The notes under the pieces were generated by a model. That model was not told the DNA's origin and made no database searches. It was given only the letters and a program-made list of their open reading frames with translations. From assembly GCA_944323425.1 (NCBI GenBank), contig CALUSL010000006.1, forward strand, positions 25,778-89,777: 64,000 nucleotides of DNA, in the 5' to 3' direction. Both the position numbers and the translations under genes were made by a program. Shown here one piece after another: positions 27,901 through 36,866 of the stretch (the stretch's first letter is position 1; each line of letters begins with the position of its first letter). Source of the stretch: Candidatus Gastranaerophilales bacterium (GTDB taxonomy: Bacteria > Cyanobacteriota > Vampirovibrionia > Gastranaerophilales > Gastranaerophilaceae).

Positions 27901-29049
27901 ATGAATTTACTATCATTATTTTTTAAACCGGCAAAGACCGATGATATACCTTTTGAATATTACCCTGAAGCAATGATGATGATATCAACATCAGGAGAAA
28001 TCTTACAGGCAAACCAGAAACTGCTTGATATTTTCAAAATGACACCGGAAGAGTTTGATACAGCAGAACTGTTTAATATGTTTGACGGCGGATACAAACT
28101 CATCGAAGGACTGGCTGACACAGGAACCTGTACAATAGTCCGCTCGAAATTGAATCCGGAAGATGAGCTGTATCTGGAAATTATGGCATCGAGAATGCCC
28201 GTCCGGGACAGAATCCTCATCACGGTCAGAGACGAAACAAGTTCGCAAAAAATGCTCAGCAAATTGATGTTCGAACACGAATATCTGACAAAACACACAA
28301 AAAACAAAGATGTTTATCTCTCAAAAATTTCCAATGAATTGACCTCTCCGCTGCATTCGGTTGTCGGTTTTTCTCAGGCAATTCTTGAAGGTCTGGGCGG
28401 TGACGTCAATGAAAAGCAGGAAAAATACCTGAAAATAATCAACAAAAATTCCGAACAGCTTCTCGAGCTTATGCAAAAACTTATCGATTATACAAAGCTG
28501 GAAGCAGGTCTGTATGATTACAATCTGAAAATGTTTGATTTCGTAACGTTGATTACGAATGTATTTAACGAATACAAACTCAAAGCCGAACAGAAAAAGC
28601 TTGTTTTGACAGTTGATTTAAACGGACTTTTAAAAAGAAGCTGCTACAGCGACGAAGCACTGATAAAACAGGTTATTACTGTACTCATCGAAAATGCGAT
28701 AAACAATACTGATAAAGGCGCAATCAGAGTAGCTGTAAGCACTCCGAATATTGAAATAGTCAAAGCAGCAGGTCTGGTTGTAATGCCGGAAACAGGCGAT
28801 AAAACATATATGATGTTTCAGGTAACAGACGGCAGCGAAGGACTCAGCGAAGATGAAATGTACACGGCATTTGACCCGTATGCAAATGCTGATGACGATA
28901 TTTCAAAAAAATCTTTGATAAGAGGGCTTTCTCTCGGGATTATTTACCATTTTATACGCATATTAAAAGGAAAAATGTGGGTTTCTTCTGAAGAAGGCGA
29001 GGGAACAACATACTCATTCATTATCCCGAGTGAAAAAATAGGTATTTAG
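27901..29049 (+). CDS. PAS/histidine-kinase-like protein lacking the phospho-accepting His
   Basis: 382 aa from ATG 27901; the longer frame starting with GTG 27868 overlaps the predicted -10 (GATAAT 27870-27875, with TTGTTT 18 bases upstream). Residues about 20-115 look like a PAS domain. The HisKA helix reads SKISNELTSPLHSVVGFSQ, where the normal S-H-E-L-R-T-P has Asn145 in place of the His. The C-terminal HATPase domain keeps the N-box Asn (LIENAINNT) and the G1 Asp (VTDGSEGLSEDE). So it may bind ATP but cannot autophosphorylate at the usual site, and is perhaps a sensor pseudokinase. No response regulator lies beside it. The ABC ATPase gene follows after 3 bases and may be co-transcribed. 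Confidence 0.82.
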   Translation: MNLLSLFFKPAKTDDIPFEYYPEAMMMISTSGEILQANQKLLDIFKMTPEEFDTAELFNMFDGGYKLIEGLADTGTCTIVRSKLNPEDELYLEIMASRMPVRDRILITVRDETSSQKMLSKLMFEHEYLTKHTKNKDVYLSKISNELTSPLHSVVGFSQAILEGLGGDVNEKQEKYLKIINKNSEQLLELMQKLIDYTKLEAGLYDYNLKMFDFVTLITNVFNEYKLKAEQKKLVLTVDLNGLLKRSCYSDEALIKQVITVLIENAINNTDKGAIRVAVSTPNIEIVKAAGLVVMPETGDKTYMMFQVTDGSEGLSEDEMYTAFDPYANADDDISKKSLIRGLSLGIIYHFIRILKGKMWVSSEEGEGTTYSFIIPSEKIGI

Positions 29050-29052
29050 CGG

Positions 29053-30144
29053 ATGGCAAATGTTGAACTCAAAAATGTAGTCAAAAAATATGACGAAAAG
29101 GTTATTATCGATGATGTAAGCCTCTTCGTTAAAGACAAAGAGTTTCTTGTGCTTGTCGGCTCATCCGGATGCGGAAAATCTACGATACTCAGAATGATTG
29201 CAGGACTTGAGGACATAACCGCAGGCGAAATATTTATTGATGGAAAATGTGTTAATAACGTACACCCGAAAGACAGAGACATAGCTTTTGTTTTCCAGAA
29301 TTACGCACTTTATCCGCATATGACAGTGTATGAAAACATTGCATTTCCGCTTAAAATGAGAAATTATCCAAAACAGGAAATCGAAAAAAAAGTACTGGAA
29401 GCCGCGAAAATACTGGATTTGGAACCTTATTTAAAAAGAAAACCGAAACAGCTCTCCGGCGGACAAAGACAGAGAGTCGCTCTCGGACGTGCAATAGTAA
29501 GGAATCCTAAAGTCTTTTTGATGGATGAACCTCTGTCAAACCTTGATGCAAAACTCAGAGTGCAAATGCGCTCGGAAATTAAAAAACTGCATGAAAAACT
29601 CAGGACTACTTTTATTTATGTAACCCACGACCAGACAGAAGCTCTGACGATGGGAGACAGAATTGTTGTTCTTGACAAAGGTAAAATTCAACAGATAGAT
29701 GAACCGGAAAAGATATACAATTCTCCTGCGAATACTTTCGTAGGCGGTTTCTTAGGTTCGCCGTCCATGAATTTCATACCGGTAAAACTTCAGGAAAATG
29801 AAATAGTCATGAATGGTATCAGAATAAAAATGACAGAAGCGCAGCACAGGGCACTCAACGGAAGAACAAACTTTATTGTTGGTATACGTCCGGAAAAAAT
29901 GGACACTATCTTTTCAGACGAAGAAAATATTTATGAAATAGGTGCGAAAGTAGATATTTCAGAAATGCTCGGCAGCGAAAAAATTGCATATTTTGATATT
30001 AACGGTGCAAAATGTTCAGCAAAACTCGACGCAAGAAAAGAATTTGCTACTTCGATAACCCTTCGAGTCAACCGGAATGATTTTCTATTTTTCGATGCAG
30101 CAACAAATGAACGAATTTATATAAGTTCTTCTAATATTGCATAG
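29053..30144 (+). CDS. ABC transporter ATPase, UgpC/MsmK/MalK type
   Basis: 363-aa cytoplasmic ATPase of carbohydrate or glycerol-phosphate importers. Walker A is [11 protein letters not shown]-loop [10 protein letters not shown], signature LSGGQRQR, Walker [14 protein letters not shown] and H-loop [11 protein letters not shown]-terminal TOBE/OB region of about 120 residues (VGIRPEKMD) is typical of the MalK/UgpC group. No permease or solute-binding gene lies nearby, so it may energise several importers in trans, as MsmK does in other bacteria. The start is 3 bases after the pseudokinase stop. Confidence 0.9.
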   Translation: MANVELKNVVKKYDEKVIIDDVSLFVKDKEFLVLVGSSGCGKSTILRMIAGLEDITAGEIFIDGKCVNNVHPKDRDIAFVFQNYALYPHMTVYENIAFPLKMRNYPKQEIEKKVLEAAKILDLEPYLKRKPKQLSGGQRQRVALGRAIVRNPKVFLMDEPLSNLDAKLRVQMRSEIKKLHEKLRTTFIYVTHDQTEALTMGDRIVVLDKGKIQQIDEPEKIYNSPANTFVGGFLGSPSMNFIPVKLQENEIVMNGIRIKMTEAQHRALNGRTNFIVGIRPEKMDTIFSDEENIYEIGAKVDISEMLGSEKIAYFDINGAKCSAKLDARKEFATSITLRVNRNDFLFFDAATNERIYISSSNIA

Positions 30145-30184
30145 TTTTGTAGCCCCTTTTATACAAATATGATAAAATACTTGC

Positions 30185-32644
30185 ATGGATAGGATTTTGG
30201 AAAAACAGCAAAAAATGTATGAACTGCTGAAAGCAAAAGCACAAGGAAACTTTATTTTAACAGAATCACTTGACTCCATAAGCAGGATTGCCGAATTCAT
30301 TCTGGACGAACAAAATGATTTCTGCCTGATAAAATCAAAATCAGGATGCTTCAAAACGGAAATGACGAATTTCGTTCTGGACAACACCGAAGAAAAAACT
30401 CTCGTTTTCAGATTCAAATTTTTTGAAGCCTCCACTGTTGATGATATATTTCTGAGCTTTTTCAATGACTTAAAGCACTACTACAGGCTCGGTCTAATTA
30501 GTATTCCAAAAATTGAAACCCATTCCCTTGTACAAAAAATATCTAACTTCTTCTCTCACACAAACAGGAATGTAGTTGTATTTTTTGATTCGTTAGAGAA
30601 TATTACAGAGAAAAACAGACCGCATATTGTAAGCTTTATCGAGTACCTATCCAAATTAAAAAACATAAAAATTATAGGCGCAGTAAATGATTCAGTACCG
30701 ATTAATACGGATACACAGGTTTTTACGATTGACATACCGCCTTTTAGTGAAAACCAGACAGAAAAGCTTTTTGAGTACAACGGAATTTCTTTTTCCCGGA
30801 AAGAAGTAAGGACACTATACGAAGACATAGACGGTGATATAAATTTTGTTTTTTATACCTCAAGTATAGCCAAAACGCTTAACATCTCAATAGAAAGGCT
30901 TTATTCCGAATACAAATCAAAAAATCTGAGTTTCAAAAATTTTATCCTGCAAAAACTAACTTCGCTTGTTCCCGACAAATACAAAAAGACATTGCAGCTG
31001 CTTGCCGTTATAAATACCGGACTCACAGAAGAATTTTTGCTCAACTACGGACTGATAACAAAAGAACAGCTCGGCTATTTTATAGAAAAACTTATTATTT
31101 CAAAAGAAAACGGGCTTTTGTTCCTGAAACCTGAAATAAAGCATTATGTCTACGGGATTATTCCTCATTTTGACAAAATAAAACTGCACAAATTTCTTCT
31201 TGATTTTTACAACGCAGAACTTCCGCAAAAACCGGCAAAACGACTGCTTCCTCTCTCCAGAGAAACAATGCGCTCACAGATTGCATACCACAGTGCACTG
31301 CTGCCGGCTGAAATGCCTAAGAAAAAGCAGGATATTAACGCATCACTGCTGACATACATGAGCGGAAATACAGACTGGAAAATAAACAGGAGCCTTGCCG
31401 CAAAAAAACCGAGAATTCCTCTGCCAAGAAAAAATCATCCGGAAAAACCTCCGGAAATGCCTAAAGAAGAAACCGTCGAAAGCAAATACAAGCTAACTCA
31501 GGAAGAGCTTGCACTTCTCGGAATTCCCGTAGATTTAAACAAAGAAGGCGCAAACAGAGGCTCTCAGGAACAAGTTCAGCAGGCTCCGGTCGAAAAAATT
31601 ATTGATTTGAAAGAGATACTTGATGAAGCAAAAACGCTTGAGCACGAACATGAATACGTTGAGGCGTATGAAAAATACTTGCTTGCATACGAAAACAAGC
31701 GTTCAAGAAATTATCAAGAACTGCTCGGCGAAATACTCAGCGGTTTAATCAACTGTGCACAAAAAAACAGCAATATAGATTCGGCAATTCTATACAGCAA
31801 CAGGCTGATAGAGTACTACCGGCAACAAAACGACAAAGACAGCGCAAACCTTGCACTTCTGGCTCTCGGTAAAATATACAAAGAATCATACAAATACACA
31901 GCAGCGCGGCGCATATACGAAGGATTTATCCAAAACCCCGATTCCTGTTCAAATAGCATAATAGGATATTCTTACATTGCACTTGCGGAAATAGAAGAAG
32001 ATTCCTCAAATCTTGAAAAGTCAGTTCTATACTATCAAAAAGCTTTCCAGATGGCTTCAGTAATTCACAATTCCGCATTTCTTGCCGAAGCTTATTTCAA
32101 ATATGCACTGATTCTCGATGACAATGCACAGCTGGAAATGGCGAAAAAATACTATGAAAAATGCACTGAAATAAAAGAAGAAAATCCATATCTGTCATCA
32201 GCTTATACAAATCTTGCAGAAATATACAAAGAACGCGGCAATGTGAAAGAATGCGCAATGAATTACAACAGTGCACTGAAAATAGATTTAGAAAATACAA
32301 ATTACGACGGAATTTATTATATCTGTACAGAATTGGCGGCAATTTTCAAGAAAAGAGATCTTGAAAAATCACTCAACTACACGCTGAAAGCACTCTCCTG
32401 CGCAAAAAGGCTGAATGAAAAATTTTATATTATTTCTTCTTATACAAAAGCAGGCGAATGTTATTATGAAATGAGAAATTTTGAAAAGTCCTTTAAAGCA
32501 TTTATACTCGCAAAAAAAATATCAGAAAAAGAGGGGATAATTCCTGATAATATTGATATAATAGAAAAAAGGACAAAAGAGCTGAATATGATGCTCGAAG
32601 ACGACGTTATTAAGAGAATACTGGAAACAACAAATGCAATTTGA
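30185..32644 (+). CDS. Large protein with degenerate P-loop NTPase domain and TPR-like repeats
   Basis: 819 aa. The N-terminal third resembles an AAA/STAND NTPase: residues 50-59 read KSKSGCFKTE where a Walker A GxxGxGKT would lie (Lys-Thr kept, glycines mostly lost), and VVVFFDSLENI is a Walker B-like strand. A Pro-rich linker (RIPLPRKNHPEKPPEMPKEE) separates it from at least six TPR-like helical repeats over residues ~480-800 (e.g. YSYIALAEIEEDSSNLEKSV). The plan is that of a signalling or scaffold protein; function unknown. TAAAAT six bases before ATG 30185 and no ribosome site suggest a leaderless transcript. It overlaps rsmG by 11 bases. Confidence 0.75.
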   Translation: MDRILEKQQKMYELLKAKAQGNFILTESLDSISRIAEFILDEQNDFCLIKSKSGCFKTEMTNFVLDNTEEKTLVFRFKFFEASTVDDIFLSFFNDLKHYYRLGLISIPKIETHSLVQKISNFFSHTNRNVVVFFDSLENITEKNRPHIVSFIEYLSKLKNIKIIGAVNDSVPINTDTQVFTIDIPPFSENQTEKLFEYNGISFSRKEVRTLYEDIDGDINFVFYTSSIAKTLNISIERLYSEYKSKNLSFKNFILQKLTSLVPDKYKKTLQLLAVINTGLTEEFLLNYGLITKEQLGYFIEKLIISKENGLLFLKPEIKHYVYGIIPHFDKIKLHKFLLDFYNAELPQKPAKRLLPLSRETMRSQIAYHSALLPAEMPKKKQDINASLLTYMSGNTDWKINRSLAAKKPRIPLPRKNHPEKPPEMPKEETVESKYKLTQEELALLGIPVDLNKEGANRGSQEQVQQAPVEKIIDLKEILDEAKTLEHEHEYVEAYEKYLLAYENKRSRNYQELLGEILSGLINCAQKNSNIDSAILYSNRLIEYYRQQNDKDSANLALLALGKIYKESYKYTAARRIYEGFIQNPDSCSNSIIGYSYIALAEIEEDSSNLEKSVLYYQKAFQMASVIHNSAFLAEAYFKYALILDDNAQLEMAKKYYEKCTEIKEENPYLSSAYTNLAEIYKERGNVKECAMNYNSALKIDLENTNYDGIYYICTELAAIFKKRDLEKSLNYTLKALSCAKRLNEKFYIISSYTKAGECYYEMRNFEKSFKAFILAKKISEKEGIIPDNIDIIEKRTKELNMMLEDDVIKRILETTNAI

Positions 32645-33347
32645 TTCATTACAAACAGAACTCCACCTTGACTGCAAGGTAAAAGACCGCACAAAGCTTA
32701 ATGACTTTATTTCGGTTTTTAAAATTTACAATGCACACACAAACCTTGTCAGCAAAAATGATGAAAACGTACTGTTTGAGAAACATATTTTTGATTCACT
32801 GGCGCTGAATCTTTTTCTCGAAAAGAATAACCTGCAGAACGAAAAACTAAAACTTCTGGATATCGGCTCAGGTGGCGGGTTTCCTGCGATTCCGGTCGCT
32901 GTATTCTTTAAAAATTTTGAGATTTATCCGCTGGATTCTATTGCGAAAAAAATCGGTTTTATTGAACTTGCAAAAAAAGAACTTATGCTCGAAAATCTTC
33001 ATCCTCTGTGCATGAGAGTTGAAAATTTTGAGGAAGAAAAAAGGGAATTTTTTGATATTGCCGTGTCCAGAGCCGTAGCACCGTTGAATATAATACTCGA
33101 ATATGCACTGCCTTTCATAAAAAAAGACGGATGGTTTGTTGCGTACAAATCAAAAAACAGCCCCGAAGAAATTCAAAACGCCAAAAATGCAATGCAAATC
33201 CTCGGCGGCAGAGTAGAAGATATTATAAAATATAATCTGCCTCTGGATACAGATTATACAAGAGAGCTGGTCATAATAAAAAAGACAGAAACAACCCCTT
33301 CAAAATACCCCAGAAAAACCCAGTCAATCAAAAAAGCCCCGCTATAA
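32634..33347 (+). CDS. rsmG: 16S rRNA (guanine-N7)-methyltransferase
   Basis: 237 aa. RsmG/GidB methylates N7 of G527 in 16S rRNA using SAM. The SAM-binding motif LLDIGSGGGFPAIPVA and the family block DIAVSRAVAPLNIILEYALP are present. The C-terminal tail is basic (KTQSIKKAPL). Its start lies within the last codons of the TPR gene. Confidence 0.92.
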   Translation: MQFDSLQTELHLDCKVKDRTKLNDFISVFKIYNAHTNLVSKNDENVLFEKHIFDSLALNLFLEKNNLQNEKLKLLDIGSGGGFPAIPVAVFFKNFEIYPLDSIAKKIGFIELAKKELMLENLHPLCMRVENFEEEKREFFDIAVSRAVAPLNIILEYALPFIKKDGWFVAYKSKNSPEEIQNAKNAMQILGGRVEDIIKYNLPLDTDYTRELVIIKKTETTPSKYPRKTQSIKKAPL

Positions 33348-33412
33348 AAAAGAGCAGAGCAAATTTGACAGGTATGAATATTCTCTGACAGATTCTCTAA
33401 ATGAGCGGACAT

Positions 33413-34492
33413 CTATGAAAGTATTGCCTGAGCAATAAGAGTACCCATTCTTTCTGTACCTATGATTGTTGAACCTTCTGATTTTATATCAGGAGTCCGA
33501 TATCCGGCTTTTAATACTGATTTCACAGCATTTTCAATAGCGAGTGCAGCTTCGTCATTATCAAAGCTGTATTTAAGCATCATTGAAGCAGAGAGTATTG
33601 TCGCAATCGGATTCACAACATCTTTACCCTTTAAATCCGGAGCAGAACCGTGTATCGGCTCATACATACCCAGTTTTGTATCAGAAAGGCTTGCACTCGG
33701 AAGCATTCCCAGAGACCCGGGCAACATAGAAGCTTCATCTGAAAGAATATCGCCAAAAATGTTTCCTGTCACAATTGTGTCAAACTGTTTTGGAGCGCGG
33801 ATTATCTGCATTGCTGCATTATCAACATACATATGAGACAACTCAACCTCCGGATACTGTTTAGAAACACGAATTACAACTTCGCGCCAGAGCCTTGAAA
33901 CATCCAGAACATTCGCTTTGTCAACAGAGCATAGACGTTTTGTTCGTTTCATTGCCGTTTTAAAAGCAACATGTGCAATACGCTCCACTTCATCTTCATA
34001 GTAAATCATATTATTGTATCCGGCATTTCTGCCATCTATAACCCCAACACCTCTGGGTTCTCCAAAATACACATCACCGGTCAGTTCTCTGATAATCATT
34101 ATATCAACGCCGTTAACAATTTCGGGTTTTAACGGAGATGAAGAAACAAGTTCTTCATAAACAATCGCCGGACGCAGATTCGCAAAAAGATTCAAAGCTT
34201 TTCTTATGCCGAGAAGAGCTTTTTCCGGACGGACTTCAGGAGGGAGCGTATCATATTTCCAGTCGCCTACTGCGCCGAGGAAAACCGCATCAGATGATTT
34301 TGCAAGCGATACAGTTTCTTCAGGAAGCGGGGTTCCCGTTTTTTCGTATGCACAGCCGCCAATCAACGCTTTTTCATACTCAAATTTTATACCGAATTTT
34401 TCTCCCGCAGCGTTTAAAACTTTTACTCCCTGCGCCACAACCTCGGGTCCGATACCGTCACCGCCGAGTAGTGCTATTTTGTATTCTTTCAT
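33413..34492 (-). CDS. leuB: 3-isopropylmalate dehydrogenase
   Basis: 359 aa. NAD-dependent oxidative decarboxylation of 3-isopropylmalate in leucine biosynthesis. The substrate and metal motifs are typical of the family: [10 protein letters not shown] at the N-terminus, [14 protein letters not shown] with the catalytic Tyr, [30 protein letters not shown] and [10 protein letters not shown]. An AGGAG site lies 7 bases before the ATG. It stands as a single gene here; other leu genes are not in the window. Confidence 0.95.
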   Translation of the reverse strand: MKEYKIALLGGDGIGPEVVAQGVKVLNAAGEKFGIKFEYEKALIGGCAYEKTGTPLPEETVSLAKSSDAVFLGAVGDWKYDTLPPEVRPEKALLGIRKALNLFANLRPAIVYEELVSSSPLKPEIVNGVDIMIIRELTGDVYFGEPRGVGVIDGRNAGYNNMIYYEDEVERIAHVAFKTAMKRTKRLCSVDKANVLDVSRLWREVVIRVSKQYPEVELSHMYVDNAAMQIIRAPKQFDTIVTGNIFGDILSDEASMLPGSLGMLPSASLSDTKLGMYEPIHGSAPDLKGKDVVNPIATILSASMMLKYSFDNDEAALAIENAVKSVLKAGYRTPDIKSEGSTIIGTERMGTLIAQAILS

Positions 34493-34549
34493 AATAAACT
34501 CCTGTTTTGTTTAGTGAAACCAGCCGATTTTATTCAACAAAATTCATAA

Positions 34550-35779
34550 CTAAAGTGATGTAAGATGATTATACACAAGCGATGAGGCTTTTACAATAAA
34601 ATCTTTACCTTCCGGAGCGTTGTACTTACGGTTTACCAGCATTACAACAATATAATTTTTGCCGTTGGGCGCATAAACAATACCGGCATCACCCAGCATT
34701 TTACCGATATCACCGGTTTTATGCACAAAAAGCGCACCGGATGGAAGCCCTGCAGGAATAAGCCTGTCATTGTGTACATGACTCATATAATCAACTATTT
34801 TTTCTTTTGATTTTAAGGAAAGGAATTTTGAATTATCGATATTATAGAGCATTGTAGCAAGCTCTTTTGCCGTCGTAACATTTGTACCTGCCATATCGGG
34901 GAGCCAGTCGTTTACACGAGTCCTAAACATTCCCCAGTGGCGCAAAGAGTTGTTAACAGAGCCCATACCGCCTGTAGCAGACATAAGCATGTTTGTTGCA
35001 GAGTTGTCAGATTCCGTAATCATTACCCTCGCAAGGTCATCCACTGTATAGACAGCCCTATCACCTCTAAACTGGAGGCTTCCCGACCCTTCAGAACGAT
35101 AGTAGTCAGTCATCTGGATTTTGTCCTGAAGCGTAATTTCTCCGGCTTCTATGGATTTAAACAGATGAAGAAGTACAGGAAGTTTAATTATGCTGGCAGC
35201 GGAAAAAATTCTGTCACTATCCAGCGAAGCGGATTTTCCCGTGGAATAATCCCATACATACACTGACGGAGTTATTGTGGGATAGAGTCGTGCAAGATTT
35301 TTCAGTTTTGTTTCCAGGACAGGCATTGTACCCGCTTCATACAATGGCGACATCTGAGCTTTTTTTACAAACACGGGATTAAGAAAATTCTTACCGAGAA
35401 AATGAGTGTTATTCAAATACGCCGATGTCGGGCGGTACAAAGTGTCATAATCAACCGTTACCGCAGGATATTTCTGCTGTCTTAAAAATATCGGACGTGT
35501 AACTGTATCGTAATAATTGGGAGCGACAATAAAAAACAATAACAGAGCAAAAGCAATATGCACAAAAATTTCAACAGGATTTGCTTTTTTCTTTTTTGCA
35601 AAACGTATAGGTCTTTGCGCTGCAGAACGGATATTGGATGAGTATCTCTGAGGACTGTTGTAATAGTCGTATTTTATTTCCGGTCTGAATGCTGGTTTTG
35701 CCAATGTATAGTCTCCCCAATCAATCTCTGATTCTTCATAATTTCGACTTAGATGTAGCCTTAAAAATAAACATAACAC
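34550..35779 (-). CDS. Membrane-anchored class A beta-lactamase-like serine hydrolase without Glu166
   Basis: Up to 409 aa. A basic cytoplasmic segment (RFAKKKKANP) is followed by one transmembrane helix (HIAFALLLFFIVAP) and a periplasmic serine hydrolase domain. SASIIK-type motif AASIIKLPVLL (Ser-x-x-Lys), SDN triad in TESDNSATN and HKTGDIG are present. In class A enzymes the omega loop has E-x-x-L-N; here the aligned stretch reads RVNDWLPDMAGTNVTTAKE, with no Glu in that position, so efficient beta-lactam hydrolysis is unlikely. It may be a DD-peptidase-like or other cell-wall enzyme. The start is uncertain: GTG 35779 has no ribosome site, while an in-frame TTG codon for the 'TLAKPA' stretch is preceded by GGGGAG. 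Confidence 0.8.
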   Translation of the reverse strand: MLCLFLRLHLSRNYEESEIDWGDYTLAKPAFRPEIKYDYYNSPQRYSSNIRSAAQRPIRFAKKKKANPVEIFVHIAFALLLFFIVAPNYYDTVTRPIFLRQQKYPAVTVDYDTLYRPTSAYLNNTHFLGKNFLNPVFVKKAQMSPLYEAGTMPVLETKLKNLARLYPTITPSVYVWDYSTGKSASLDSDRIFSAASIIKLPVLLHLFKSIEAGEITLQDKIQMTDYYRSEGSGSLQFRGDRAVYTVDDLARVMITESDNSATNMLMSATGGMGSVNNSLRHWGMFRTRVNDWLPDMAGTNVTTAKELATMLYNIDNSKFLSLKSKEKIVDYMSHVHNDRLIPAGLPSGALFVHKTGDIGKMLGDAGIVYAPNGKNYIVVMLVNRKYNAPEGKDFIVKASSLVYNHLTSL

Positions 35780-35856
35780 ATTTTTGCTTTAAATTCCAAA
35801 GTATTTACATTTTTTTACTATACATATCGGGTATGTATTAAATTCCTGAAAAATAG

Positions 35857-35862
35857 TATAAT
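35857..35862 (+). promoter_or_regulatory. -10 box of the Opp/Dpp ATPase gene (leaderless)
   Basis: An extended -10 (TAGTATAAT, with TATAAT at 35857-35862) sits exactly six bases before ATG 35869. The -35 region is weak, and no ribosome site fits between them. Confidence 0.65.
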
Positions 35863-35868
35863 ACGCGT

Positions 35869-36852
35869 ATGCAAAAAATTCTTGAAATTGAAAATCTGTC
35901 AGTAAATTATCCTGTATCATCAGGTCTTTTCAATGAAACAAAAGAATACATCCATGCCCTTAATCATGTATCGCTTGATATATACAAAGGTGAAGTACTC
36001 GGGCTTGTCGGAGAATCCGGCTGCGGCAAATCAACACTTGGAAAGGCTGTTCTCAGGCTGATTACACCTGAAGGAAGAGTTCTTTTTGAGAATAAAAATA
36101 TAATGGATTTCGACAAAAAAGAAATAAAAGCCTTCAGAAAAAATGCACAGCTCATATTTCAAAACCCATTCTCCAGCCTGAATCCGAGAATGACAATAAA
36201 AGAGATATTGAGAGAGCCTCTTGTTGTACATGGAATCAGGGATAAAAAAATTATTGATGAAAAAATCAAAAACATATTGAACATGACAGGTCTCAATGAA
36301 GAAACTCTGACCAGATATCCCCACGAATTTTCGGGCGGACAAAGACAGAGAATAGCAATTGCCAGAGCACTTATTCTCAGACCCGAATTTCTTGTCGCGG
36401 ACGAGCCCGTTAGCGCGCTGGATGTAAGTATACAGGCACAGATTGTAAAACTTTTGCTTGAGTTGAAAGAAAAAATGCAGCTCACAATTCTGTTCGTCTC
36501 GCATGATCTCGGAGTCGTAAAATACATATCTGACAGAATTGCGGTGATGTATCTGGGAGAGATAGTTGAAATTGCTCCGGCAGAGGAACTGTTCAAAAAC
36601 CCGAAACATCCGTACACAAAAGCACTCATTTCCGCTGTTCCAACAGTAGGAGAAAAAAGAAATATTGAGTCAATAAAGCTCGAAGGAGACCTTCCCTCGC
36701 CGAAAAATCCTCCCAGAGCCTGCAAATTTCATACGAGATGTCCTTATGCAATGGAAATTTGCAAACAGGAATCTCCCAAAAACATCGCATTTTCAAAAAA
36801 CCACTTTGCAAAATGCCACCTTTACGATACCGGTATACTGAGAGAAAATTAG
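35869..36852 (+). CDS. Oligopeptide/dipeptide ABC transporter ATPase, OppF/DppF type
   Basis: 327 aa. Walker A GESGCGKSTLG, Q-loop LIFQNPFSSLNPRMT, signature FSGGQRQRIAIARAL, Walker B LVADEPVSALDVS and H-loop FVSHDLGVVKYI. The C-terminal oligopeptide-ABC extension with the Cys set RACKFHTRCPYAMEICKQ is diagnostic of OppD/OppF family ATPases and can bind an Fe-S cluster in some members. No permease genes lie next to it. It ends 14 bases from the convergent CFeSP gene. Confidence 0.9.
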   Translation: MQKILEIENLSVNYPVSSGLFNETKEYIHALNHVSLDIYKGEVLGLVGESGCGKSTLGKAVLRLITPEGRVLFENKNIMDFDKKEIKAFRKNAQLIFQNPFSSLNPRMTIKEILREPLVVHGIRDKKIIDEKIKNILNMTGLNEETLTRYPHEFSGGQRQRIAIARALILRPEFLVADEPVSALDVSIQAQIVKLLLELKEKMQLTILFVSHDLGVVKYISDRIAVMYLGEIVEIAPAEELFKNPKHPYTKALISAVPTVGEKRNIESIKLEGDLPSPKNPPRACKFHTRCPYAMEICKQESPKNIAFSKNHFAKCHLYDTGILREN

Positions 36853-36866
36853 AAAGCTCCGTGCGC

